Shown piece by piece: positions 1 to 6,272 of a DNA stretch of 7,090 bases. This stretch comes from Bacillota bacterium. GTDB lineage: Bacteria > Bacillota_A > Clostridia > DSM-8532. Both the position numbers and the translations under genes were made by a program. The stretch's first letter is position 1; each line of letters begins with the position of its first letter. The notes under the pieces were generated by a model. The model did no database searches. It saw only the letters and a program-made list of their open reading frames with translations, and had not been told where the DNA came from. The DNA is taken from the NCBI GenBank assembly GCA_023424865.1, contig JAFADM010000355.1, positions 1-7,090 on the forward strand, given 5' to 3'.

Positions 1-191
1 TCGCTTCCGATTCCCACATTGGTGCCGGGATGAAATTTGGTTCCTCTTTGCCTGACTAAGATATTTCCTGCCAGCACGGCTTGACCGTCGCCTCTCTTAA
101 CACCAAGTCTTTTGGACACGCTGTCACGGCCGTTTTTAGTGCTGCCGCCACCTTTTTTATGAGCAAACAGCTGTAAATTTATCCTGATCAT
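1..191 (-). CDS. rpmA: Large ribosomal subunit protein L27 (5' part; gene continues past the left edge)
   Basis: Structural protein of the 50S subunit whose N-terminus reaches toward the peptidyl transferase centre. The 63 visible codons begin [17 protein letters not shown] and continue [20 protein letters not shown], a clear L27 sequence. The first ten residues are the extension found in Firmicutes, with the consensus NLQxFA; by family knowledge Prp cuts after the Ala, giving a mature N-terminus of HKKGGGS. The start is the ATG at 191..189, preceded by a near-perfect ribosome binding site, GGGAGGTG (complement of 197-204), which lies over the last codons of prp. The gap to the prp stop is 2 nt, so translation is probably coupled. 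The C-terminal part is outside the window. Identification is very secure. Confidence 0.97.
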   Translation of the reverse strand, partial: MIRINLQLFAHKKGGGSTKNGRDSVSKRLGVKRGDGQAVLAGNILVRQRGTKFHPGTNVGIGS

Positions 192-193
192 GG

Positions 194-526
194 CTACACC
201 TCCCTGCCTATTACTCGAATATAAGATGTATACTGAGCTTCTACTTGCTGTAAACCGATTTCCATGGTTTTGAGTATAATCTGGGCTGTTTTCATGGTTT
301 CCTCAGACAGGTTGCCGGGCAAATCCATTTTCAGATACCCGTTCCGCTCCTCGTAGCATTCAATGCCGCATAGCTCTTGAAGCCCCCCGAGTGCGGTATA
401 GCCTATAGCCGAAACCGATGCACATATTAAATCATATTCCCCTTTACCGGAGGAATTGGCATGCCCCTTAACTTCGAAACCACTGATTTCACCGTTATCC
501 GAACGGTTGAATACTGCCTTAATCAT
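194..526 (-). CDS. prp: Ribosomal processing cysteine protease Prp
   Basis: Small cysteine protease (110 aa, normal family length; YsxB in Bacillus) that removes the N-terminal extension of ribosomal protein L27 in Firmicutes. The catalytic pair is visible: His22 in the KGHA motif and Cys35 in the YDLICASVS motif, with Asp32 just before it. The product is cytosolic and acts on the product of the next gene, whose NLQLFA site is present in this window, so enzyme and substrate match. The start ATG at 526..524 follows the rplU stop by 6 nt. Its ribosome binding site is weak (CAGG inside the end of rplU), suggesting expression by coupling to L21 translation. The stop overlaps the rpmA ribosome binding site region. 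No missing residues were seen. Confidence 0.95.
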   Translation of the reverse strand: MIKAVFNRSDNGEISGFEVKGHANSSGKGEYDLICASVSAIGYTALGGLQELCGIECYEERNGYLKMDLPGNLSEETMKTAQIILKTMEIGLQQVEAQYTSYIRVIGREV

Positions 527-532
527 GGCACA

Positions 533-844
533 TTAAGCCTGGATCTTCTCGATCTGCACCTTTGTATAGGGCTGACGATGACCTTGCTTCTTGCGCTCGT
601 GCTTCTTGGCCTTGTACTTGAAGATAATGATCTTCTTTGCCTTACCCTGGCCTAAAACCTTGGCAGATACCTTTGCTCCATCTACTACGGGATTACCCGC
701 TGAAAGAACACCGTCGTTGGAAACTGCGAGAACCTTGTCAAACACAAAGGATTCGCCTTCCTCAACCGAAAGCTTTTCGACGAATACAACATCGCCTTCC
801 TGTACACGGTACTGCTTTCCGCCTGTTTCAATAATTGCGTACAT
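533..844 (-). CDS. rplU: Large ribosomal subunit protein L21
   Basis: 23S rRNA-binding protein of the 50S subunit. The protein starts [18 protein letters not shown], the standard L21 N-terminus, and ends with [22 protein letters not shown], the standard basic C-terminal region. I chose the ATG at 844..842, giving 103 aa, the usual family length. An in-frame upstream start at 865 would add the residues MDGGGAI, but those codons are the ribosome binding site itself (GGAGGAGG, complement of 852-859), so that start is rejected. It is the first gene of the rplU-prp-rpmA operon, driven by the promoter at 940-968 and preceded by a structured leader. Confidence 0.97.
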   Translation of the reverse strand: MYAIIETGGKQYRVQEGDVVFVEKLSVEEGESFVFDKVLAVSNDGVLSAGNPVVDGAKVSAKVLGQGKAKKIIIFKYKAKKHERKKQGHRQPYTKVQIEKIQA

Positions 845-933
845 AATTGCACCTCCTCCATCCAATCTCGCCTCATAGGGACAGCTCCCAAGTTTTCGGG
901 CGCTGATTTAGAAACCCATTTTCGCGCGGTTGC
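845..933 (-). ncRNA. Probable L21 leader (structured 5' UTR of rplU)
   Basis: About 88 nt separate the predicted transcription start (near 933) from the rplU start codon. Inside it 883-904 forms a hairpin: on the minus strand AGCGCCC pairs with GGGAGCT around an 8-nt loop, with one internal G-A mismatch. Firmicutes rplU mRNAs are known to carry a conserved leader (the Rfam L21_leader family), proposed to mediate autoregulation by L21. Position, strand and size fit, but I did not match the family consensus, so the assignment rests on context plus one visible stem. Confidence 0.5.
852..859 (-). promoter_or_regulatory. Ribosome binding site of rplU
   Basis: The minus strand reads GGAGGAGG followed by TGCAATT and the ATG at 844. 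This extended Shine-Dalgarno sequence decides the start: the earlier in-frame ATG at 865 lies upstream of it and would translate through it. Confidence 0.85.
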
Positions 934-939
934 CGTTGT

Positions 940-968
940 ATTATAGCACGTTGGATTATTAATGTAAA
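940..968 (-). promoter_or_regulatory. Sigma-A promoter of rplU-prp-rpmA
   Basis: Read on the minus strand, the -35 box TTTACA (968..963) and a perfect -10 box TATAAT (945..940) are separated by exactly 17 nt, the optimal sigma-A spacing. Transcription should start near 933. This fits a strongly expressed ribosomal protein operon and sets the length of the leader. Confidence 0.88.
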
Positions 969-1057
969 GAAAATTAAACACGCTTCTGCAAATGAGCGTA
1001 ATTTAACACTGCGCCGACTTATGTGTCACTTGTATTTGGAAAACTTCAAAAACCCAT

Positions 1058-1196
1058 AACCTATATTTTATGCGAGATGTGCAGCATTCAGTTAGGTTTT
1101 TGGCCTCGTCCGGCCAAGTGGTTCAATACGGTTAAGGCGAACCGCCGGCACAAATCTTTTTGTGATAACAGGTTTGCGAAGCCTAAAAAATTTTAG
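1058..1196. other. Cluster of five small inverted repeats in the intergenic region, function unknown
   Basis: Five stems follow one another: AACCTA/TAGGTT (1058-1063 with 1093-1098, with an ATGC/GCAT stem nested inside), TGGCC/GGCCA (1101-1105 with 1112-1116), CGGTT/AACCG (1129-1133 with 1140-1144), CACAAA/TTTGTG (1149-1154 with 1159-1164) and CTAAAA/TTTTAG (1183-1188 with 1191-1196). None has the GC-rich stem plus long T-run of a convincing terminator, no ORF is present and I see no clear promoter. It could be a structured RNA, remains of one, or protein-binding DNA. I can support the repeats but not a role. Confidence 0.4.
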
Positions 1197-1201
1197 TGAT
1201 A

Positions 1202-1230
1202 TTGACAACTGTATCATACTGTATTACACT
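1202..1230 (+). promoter_or_regulatory. Promoter of the GntR-ABC operon
   Basis: A consensus -35 box TTGACA (1202-1207) is followed after 17 nt by TACACT (1225-1230), a four-of-six match to TATAAT. Transcription would start around 1237, leaving a leader of about 40 nt before the TTG start at 1277. The spacer and -10 box are covered by the ACTGTAT repeats described separately, so a bound repressor would block RNA polymerase. Confidence 0.7.
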
Positions 1231-1252
1231 GTATCTGCAGATACAATACAGT
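1208..1252. promoter_or_regulatory. Operator-like repeat array over the GntR-ABC promoter
   Basis: ACTGTAT occurs three times in direct orientation at 1208, 1218 and 1228, spaced exactly 10 bp apart (one helical turn). An inverted copy, ATACAGT, sits at 1246-1252. The segment 1230-1245 is a perfect 16-bp palindrome, TGTATCTGCAGATACA, and ACTGTATT (1218-1225) pairs with AATACAGT (1245-1252). The array spans the promoter spacer, the -10 box and the transcription start. YtrA-type GntR repressors usually bind palindromes in the promoter of their own operon, so this is the probable autoregulatory operator. Confidence 0.75.
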
Positions 1253-1276
1253 TAGACATGGAACGGTGGTAGTATT

Positions 1277-1654
1277 TTGGAAATTGTAGTGAGCAATCAT
1301 GCAAGCCGCCCTTTATATGAGCAAATTGCAACACAAATTAAAAATGCCGTTATGAGTGGCGAATTGAAATCAGGTGAAGCAATTCCCTCAGTACGCTCAT
1401 TGGCAAAATCGCTGAAAATTAGTGTTTTAACCGTACAAAAAGCGTATGCGGCTTTGCAGGAGGATGGCTTTATTGAAACGACGGCCGGTAAAGGCTGCTA
1501 TGTATCAGTGCAAAATCAGGATTTCTATCTTGATGAACAGCAGAAAAAGATAGAAGAACATTTGACAAAAGCAATTGAAATCGCACGTGCCAGCGGAATA
1601 AAGCATGAAAAGCTAAACGAGCTGCTCACACTCTTATATCAGGAGGATAATTAA
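1277..1654 (+). CDS. GntR family (YtrA-type) transcriptional repressor
   Basis: DNA-binding protein of 125 aa. Residues 10-77 form the GntR winged helix: RPLYEQIATQIKNAV, then GELKSGEAIPSVRSLAKSLK (about 29-48), the recognition helix region SVLTVQKAYAALQEDG (49-64) and the wing IETTAGKGCYV. The C-terminal part is only about 48 helical residues, too short for the ligand-binding domains of other GntR groups, which is the hallmark of the YtrA subfamily linked to ABC transporters. The start is the TTG at 1277, with GGTGG at 1265-1269 upstream; the next in-frame Met (residue 26) would cut the DNA-binding domain. The stop abuts the ATPase start. It probably represses its own operon through the array at 1208-1252; the inducer is unknown. 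Confidence 0.92.
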   Translation: MEIVVSNHASRPLYEQIATQIKNAVMSGELKSGEAIPSVRSLAKSLKISVLTVQKAYAALQEDGFIETTAGKGCYVSVQNQDFYLDEQQKKIEEHLTKAIEIARASGIKHEKLNELLTLLYQEDN

Positions 1655-2518
1655 ATGTCGAATAACCTATTGGATGTTGAAAACCTAACTAAAGACTATG
1701 GCGATTTTGTTCTTCACGATTTAAGCTTTACTATTCCCCGCGGCGTAATTATGGGACTAATCGGTGAAAACGGTGCCGGAAAATCAACCACTATCAATTG
1801 CATTTTGAATGAAGTGCAGAAAACGGATGGGCAAATTTTAATCTTCGGAAAAGACCATATTGAAAATGAGATTGAAATAAAGAACAAAATCGGTGTTGTT
1901 TTTGATGAAAACCACTTTCCTGACATTTTTACTCCAATAGAAATCGGAAAGTATATGTCCGGTGTTTATTCAAATTGGGAATGGCCTGCCTATCGCAGCT
2001 ACTTGAAACGGTTCCAACTCCCCGATAATAAAAAGGTCAAGGATTTTTCAAAGGGTATGAAAGTAAAATTGGCATTTGCTGTTGCCCTCTCCCATAAAGC
2101 TGATTTCTTAATTTTGGATGAGGCAACCAGCGGACTTGATCCAATTGTAAGAGATGATGTTCTTGAAATTTTGATTGATTTTGTTCAGGATGAAAACCAT
2201 TCCATACTGTTTTCATCACATATTACAAGTGATTTGGAAAAGGTTGCGGATTACATTACCTTTATTCATAAAGGAAAACGACTTTTTAGCTGCCTTAAAG
2301 ATGATTTAATTGATAGCTATGGTGTTGTCAGTTGTCGTTCTGCACTATTCGACAGTATGGATAAAACAAAAGTCATTGCCTATAGAAAGGAAGATTATCA
2401 GTATAAAGTACTTGTCCGAGATCGCAGCAAGGTTGCGAAAAATTACCCCGAAGCAATTGTGGAGCCTGCGGCAATTGACGATATTATGCTGTTTTATGTA
2501 AAGGGGGAACACCAATGA
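1655..2518 (+). CDS. ABC transporter ATP-binding protein (YtrB-like)
   Basis: Cytosolic ATPase subunit, 287 aa, that would energise the permease encoded next. The nucleotide-binding domain covers about residues 4-215: Walker A GENGAGKST (37-45), a divergent ABC signature FSKGM (131-135) in place of LSGGQ, Walker B FLILDE with catalytic Glu156, D-loop SGLD (159-162) and switch His189 in SSHITSDLE. The Q-loop position reads VVFDEN (81-86), with Asp/Glu rather than Gln. The last 70 or so residues are a C-terminal extension of the type seen in ABC-2 export ATPases. The ATG directly follows the repressor stop, with AGGAGG at 1641-1646 inside the repressor gene, so expression is coupled. Substrate unknown; the ATPase call is firm. 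Confidence 0.95.
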   Translation: MSNNLLDVENLTKDYGDFVLHDLSFTIPRGVIMGLIGENGAGKSTTINCILNEVQKTDGQILIFGKDHIENEIEIKNKIGVVFDENHFPDIFTPIEIGKYMSGVYSNWEWPAYRSYLKRFQLPDNKKVKDFSKGMKVKLAFAVALSHKADFLILDEATSGLDPIVRDDVLEILIDFVQDENHSILFSSHITSDLEKVADYITFIHKGKRLFSCLKDDLIDSYGVVSCRSALFDSMDKTKVIAYRKEDYQYKVLVRDRSKVAKNYPEAIVEPAAIDDIMLFYVKGEHQ

Positions 2519-3159
2519 AAGGATTGTTTGCAAAGGATCTTCTGACTGTTAGAAAAAAGTATGGCTTAACCCGTCTGATTGTAGATATTGCTATAATGGT
2601 GGCAATGATGATAGTGCTTGAAGATAAGGGGGCATTTTTCATTAGCTTTCTTTTGATCCCTCTCGAAATCATGTCAATTGTAATTACTCTGGCAACCTGT
2701 GATGAACAATGGAAGTGGGGCAAATATGCCATTTCCCTGCCTGTTTCAAAAACACAAATCGTCAGCAGCAGATATGGCTTTGCGGCTCTTTTGGCCGGTG
2801 CAGGGCTAGTAGTATCACTCATTGTAAACACTATTTCTTACCTTTATTTTCCCATGTATGCTTATGGATTCTATATCTTTGCTGCCTTTGCCAGCTTTGC
2901 GGTAACACTCTTGTTTGTAGCCCTGATTTTGCCGTCGAACTATTCCCTGGGTGTCAATGCCGGGTTTGTTATTATGTTAGTCATGTTAGGTGTGATTTTA
3001 CTTCTGGGTTTTTGGTCGCGCAAGAACGAAAATGCCATTTCAATGTTTGTTGTTGATAACCTTGAATTTTGCATTGGTCTTTCCGCTTTGACGATCATTG
3101 TGATTTGCATACTGTCTTTTGTGTTGTCGCAATTTTTCTTCAAGAAAAAACATGCTTAA
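2515..3159 (+). CDS. ABC-2 type transporter permease, six predicted membrane helices
   Basis: Integral membrane subunit of 214 aa. Hydrophobic segments lie at about residues 21-35, 40-61, 88-111, 115-139, 146-167 and 184-208. A cytosolic loop between helices 2 and 3 carries YAISLPVSKTQIVSSRY (71-87), which resembles the LPVS(R/K)..IV.SKY motif of the ABC2_membrane_5 type permeases usually found with GntR and ATPase genes. The start ATG overlaps the ATPase stop (ATGA, 4 nt) and has GGGGG at 2504-2508 as ribosome binding site. The N-terminus (MKGLFAKDLLTVRKK) and the C-terminal KKKHA are basic, predicting both ends in the cytosol. Only one permease gene is present, so a functional transporter would need a homodimer or a partner elsewhere. 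No substrate can be assigned. Confidence 0.85.
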   Translation: MKGLFAKDLLTVRKKYGLTRLIVDIAIMVAMMIVLEDKGAFFISFLLIPLEIMSIVITLATCDEQWKWGKYAISLPVSKTQIVSSRYGFAALLAGAGLVVSLIVNTISYLYFPMYAYGFYIFAAFASFAVTLLFVALILPSNYSLGVNAGFVIMLVMLGVILLLGFWSRKNENAISMFVVDNLEFCIGLSALTIIVICILSFVLSQFFFKKKHA

Positions 3160-3169
3160 CAACGACTTT

Positions 3170-4756
3170 CTATTTTATTTCCCCCTTTGTCCTCAAAAGC
3201 TCTCCGCCCTGTCGTGAAGCAAATACAAAATCAACCTGATTCCTTTCAAAAGTTAAAGTGTAAGTCAGTTCATCCATTTCATAAAGTGACAGGAGCTTTA
3301 TGACAAAGGTTTTTTCATCCTTCCAGAAACCCTTTGCCGCCACCATATTATGATCCGGCAAAGGCCAATATCTTCCTGCGTCGGAAACCTTGTACACATT
3401 ATCAAGGCCTATGGCTATACTATTGCTGGGACCATGCCGGAACTCGGCATTTGCACCGTTTGGAAAAGCGAGGTATAATTCATCTCCGCTTTCCATCAAA
3501 ATAGACTTTCCTGAGATAATCTCTGCAATCTTTGGTAAATCCGGAACCTTTTCCGGTTGGGGAGCCTCTTCAATATTCTCAAGTATACCTACAAGCCGGG
3601 CGGATGAATCGGAATTTTCGGTTAAAGTCCCGGAAGATTTTACAGAGGGGATAATAAAACTGTCCACCAGGCTTTCGGGCAGGAAAAAGCCCATCCCCGT
3701 AAGTGAGCCGGTGAATACTGCCACCATGTTATATTCCGGCAGCACAAAAATGTATTGTCCGCCAAAGCCCCTTGCCGAATAACCGCCAAAATGGTTCATC
3801 CACCATTGATAACCATAGCCATACCTCCCTGCCAAGCCATTTGGGGTATCAACCTTCCTGGCGGTTGCCTGCTCTACCCAATGTTCAGGAACGACCTGGG
3901 TATCCTTCCAAAGTCCTTTTTGTAAAAACAGATAGCCAAACCTGGCCATATCCTGGGGCGTCATATATATCCCGGCTCCGCCGATATTTATTCCCTGAGG
4001 ATCCTCCTGCCAATACACATCCTTTATTCCCACGGGGCCAAAAAGCTTTTGTTCGGCATAATCAGCGGTTTTTTGTCCCGTGACCTCATTAAGGACAGCG
4101 GAAAGCAAATGGGAAGCCCCTGTATTATAGTAAAAGGAAGTTCCGGGTGCCTCAGACATTGGATTGTCCAGAATGTATTGAACAGGGTCATCACTGTTGC
4201 GCATCCGCATCCATGAATCACCGGGTCCGTAGGAGCCATTTTCACTCCAATCAAAGCCCGCCGTCATGGTCAGCAAATGTTCAAGCGTCAGCGCCTTCTT
4301 ATTATCATCGCTGTTTTTAACGGACCTGTCCTGAAAATAGTCCAGCACCCTGGCATCTGCACTTTTAATGAGTCCTTCCTCAAGCGCAATGCCAAACAGT
4401 GCGGAAGTTATGCTTTTTGTACAGGAATTGACAACATGCTTTATATTGCTTTTATAGGGAAAGAAATTGGCGTCGAGAACCTTATAGCCGTTGCGGATGA
4501 TAACAATGCTGTGCATTTCATTGCCGGTGCTTTGTATGTATTCGAGCATACCCGACAGCTTTTCCGAATCCATCCCCTGCTTTTCCGGGGTTGACTCTCT
4601 CCAGCTGTCATCCGGCCAATAATTGTTTTCTGCGGAAACGCTGCCGCTTTGTGCAGTCAATTGTTCCGTGTTATTTAATTCAGTTTGTGCATTGCTGCAG
4701 CCTGTTATTGATACCAGTAAACAGATAAGTATAAAAAAACATGCTGTTTTTTTCAT
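3170..4756 (-). CDS. Lipoprotein serine hydrolase, class C beta-lactamase/NylB-like fold, predicted active
   Basis: Predicted surface-anchored hydrolase of 528 aa. The ATG at 4756 gives MKKTACFFILICLLV and the lipobox ITGC, with Cys20 as the lipidated residue; GGAGG sits 6 nt upstream. A TTG at 4762 lies too close to that site. The catalytic domain (about 50-375) has Ser111-Cys-Thr-Lys114 (SxxK), Tyr209-Tyr-Asn211 (YxN) and RGFGGQ (329-334) in place of KTG/HxG, as in NylB/EstB-like members rather than true beta-lactamases. Ester, amide or peptide substrates are all possible; I do not infer antibiotic resistance. Residues after about 400 form an extra domain containing SIAIGLDNVYKVS, shared with the upstream paralog. 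It is the last gene of the operon, 61 nt after that paralog, and converges on the permease gene 10 nt away. Confidence 0.9.
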   Translation of the reverse strand: MKKTACFFILICLLVSITGCSNAQTELNNTEQLTAQSGSVSAENNYWPDDSWRESTPEKQGMDSEKLSGMLEYIQSTGNEMHSIVIIRNGYKVLDANFFPYKSNIKHVVNSCTKSITSALFGIALEEGLIKSADARVLDYFQDRSVKNSDDNKKALTLEHLLTMTAGFDWSENGSYGPGDSWMRMRNSDDPVQYILDNPMSEAPGTSFYYNTGASHLLSAVLNEVTGQKTADYAEQKLFGPVGIKDVYWQEDPQGINIGGAGIYMTPQDMARFGYLFLQKGLWKDTQVVPEHWVEQATARKVDTPNGLAGRYGYGYQWWMNHFGGYSARGFGGQYIFVLPEYNMVAVFTGSLTGMGFFLPESLVDSFIIPSVKSSGTLTENSDSSARLVGILENIEEAPQPEKVPDLPKIAEIISGKSILMESGDELYLAFPNGANAEFRHGPSNSIAIGLDNVYKVSDAGRYWPLPDHNMVAAKGFWKDEKTFVIKLLSLYEMDELTYTLTFERNQVDFVFASRQGGELLRTKGEIK

Positions 4757-4762
4757 AATCAA

Positions 4763-4767
4763 CCTCC
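4763..4767 (-). promoter_or_regulatory. Ribosome binding site that fixes the lipoprotein hydrolase start
   Basis: The minus strand reads AAAGGAGG, then TTGATT, then ATG (4756). The 6-nt spacing is ideal for the ATG. The in-frame TTG directly abuts the site and is unlikely to be used. Confidence 0.8.
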
Positions 4768-4817
4768 TTTTTATTCGTAGCTGTTTGATCCTTCCGGATA
4801 CATAAGCCTATAGCCTT

Positions 4818-6269
4818 TTAACTTATAAAACCTTCTATTCTTTCGCATAAGCCCCAGCCGGGTGAATGTATTTCGTGGCACAATTTGTCACCGTCAAAGA
4901 CAAACAGGTACATCAATTCATAATTGAATTGCAGGTTAAGTACTTTCACCGCAAGGGTGCAATCATTTTCCCAGGTGCCTTTAAAAGCTTCCTTGCCTGA
5001 AATTCGATACACATCGTCCAGTCCAATCGAAACCTCATTCAGCTCATTGTTACTCCAAACCTTCATATGACATTTGCCCCTGGCGTTAAAGTGGAAAGAT
5101 AGCTTGTCAAGATGTGAGCCGGGTTTGAAAATAAATTCCTTTCCGGATATTTTTTTGGAAATTCCGGGAAGGGGCGGGACCGACTGGGGTAAGGGAGGAC
5201 GTACAAAGTCATCAATGGCTTCCTCCAGCAGGGACTGGGCTTTAAAGCCGGTTTGCCTTGGCCCCGGAAACCTTGCAGAGGGAATAATAAATGTTTCCAT
5301 CAGCGTTTCATACCAATAAAACTGATCCAGGGGCAATGGAGAGCTCATTACAACAACCAGGTTAAGATTGGGTACTACCGCAAGGTATTGCCCATTTACT
5401 CCTTTGGACGAATAGCCGCCGAACCTGTTGATATTCCACTGATACCCGCAGCCGTAAAAGCTCCATGGCCCCTCCGGCGTGTCCATATGCTTTTTAGTTG
5501 ATATGCTCACCCAGGCTTCCGGGATGATCTGCGTATCCCCCCATCTCCCTTTTTGAAGATAAAGCTGTCCAATTTTTGCCAGTCCCCATGTGGGCATGGA
5601 TATTCCGTTTCCGCAATGAATGCCGTTTTTATCCATCGCCCACTCCACCGGTGTGATCCCCAAAGGCTTAAAAAGCCTTAACTCAGCGTAATCGGCAACA
5701 CTCATGCCGCTTGCTTTCTGAAGAATTGCGGATAAGAGGTGCATAGCTCCAAGGCAGTGGTTATACCTTTTTCCGGGCTCCTCCCCCATGGGCTGCTCAA
5801 GAATAAACCTAACAGGGTCTTCGCTTGCATGCATTCTGCTGTCATAGGAATTTTCACCATATATCACTCTTGTATCATTCCACTCAAGCCCCGCAGTCAT
5901 AGTGAGCAGGTGCTCCAATGTAATCATCCGCTTAGGTTTTTCGTTCCCTTCGGTTTCAGAATCAAAGACAGGAGCGTATTCAGGAAAATAATCCGATACC
6001 CTGTCATCTACACCTTTTATTAAACCTTCACCTATGGCGATACCTACCAATGCTGAAATAATGCTTTCCGTACAACAGTTTATATAGCGCGGTACGTCAT
6101 CGTAAAAGGGAAAAGCCTGCACATTCATGACAAGTCGGCCGTTGCGAAGGATTACCAGGCTTTGCAGCTTACGACTGCCGCTTTTTATATGGTTTAACAG
6201 TTTGCATAGTTTTTCACAATTAAACCCTTGCTCAACCGCTGTTGATTCAATGAAATTTTCCGGATGCAT
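4818..6269 (-). CDS. Serine-hydrolase paralog with all three active-site motifs replaced (probable pseudoenzyme)
   Basis: Full-length 483-aa member of the same beta-lactamase-fold family as the downstream lipoprotein, alignable along nearly its whole length (for example TLEHLLTMTAG, HLLSA, YLQKG, FGGYS, IGLDDVYR). Against the paralog, the nucleophile Ser becomes Cys65 and the general-base Lys becomes Glu68 (NCCTES versus NSCTKS), YYN becomes NHC (170-172) with no Tyr at the catalytic position, and RGFGGQ becomes KGVNGQ (289-294). Classical serine chemistry is therefore not expected. There is no signal peptide, and 11 cysteines fit a reducing cytosol. The frame has no stops or frameshifts, so it is not a decayed pseudogene. 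The start ATG has AAGGAG upstream and lies 3 nt after the preceding gene's stop, so translation is coupled. It may bind a ligand or regulate, or Cys65 may act as an alternative nucleophile. Confidence 0.88.
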   Translation of the reverse strand: MHPENFIESTAVEQGFNCEKLCKLLNHIKSGSRKLQSLVILRNGRLVMNVQAFPFYDDVPRYINCCTESIISALVGIAIGEGLIKGVDDRVSDYFPEYAPVFDSETEGNEKPKRMITLEHLLTMTAGLEWNDTRVIYGENSYDSRMHASEDPVRFILEQPMGEEPGKRYNHCLGAMHLLSAILQKASGMSVADYAELRLFKPLGITPVEWAMDKNGIHCGNGISMPTWGLAKIGQLYLQKGRWGDTQIIPEAWVSISTKKHMDTPEGPWSFYGCGYQWNINRFGGYSSKGVNGQYLAVVPNLNLVVVMSSPLPLDQFYWYETLMETFIIPSARFPGPRQTGFKAQSLLEEAIDDFVRPPLPQSVPPLPGISKKISGKEFIFKPGSHLDKLSFHFNARGKCHMKVWSNNELNEVSIGLDDVYRISGKEAFKGTWENDCTLAVKVLNLQFNYELMYLFVFDGDKLCHEIHSPGWGLCERIEGFIS

Positions 6270-6272
6270 CGG

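Noticed and set aside
461..981. Several open frames of 60-100 codons on either strand around rplU and prp
   Set aside because: They overlap the firmly identified L21 and Prp genes, lack ribosome binding sites and show no recognisable protein features; the minus-strand frame to 981 even begins upstream of the rplU promoter.
1093..1116. Possible terminator, stem TGGCC/GGCCA near a T-run
   Set aside because: The T-run precedes the stem on the plus strand and becomes A-rich on the other strand, and no gene ends here.
1112..1150. tRNA-like GGTTCAA segment beside small stems
   Set aside because: No acceptor stem, anticodon arm or spacing of a tRNA can be built around it.
3170..4756. Reading the lipoprotein hydrolase as an antibiotic-resistance beta-lactamase
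   Set aside because: The third motif is GFGGQ rather than KTG and the overall pattern fits NylB/EstB-like hydrolases; resistance cannot be inferred from the fold.
3390..4805. Plus-strand open frames opposite the lipoprotein hydrolase
   Set aside because: They are antisense shadows of a well-supported coding gene, with no start signals or domain features.
4757..4817. Possible separate promoter or terminator between the two hydrolases
   Set aside because: Only a 4-bp ATCC/GGAT hairpin with a GGAA loop is present, and no paired -35 and -10 boxes; co-transcription is simpler.
4818..6269. Annotating the hydrolase paralog as a pseudogene
   Set aside because: The frame is intact at full length with a good ribosome binding site; only catalytic residues have changed, so it is better called a pseudoenzyme.
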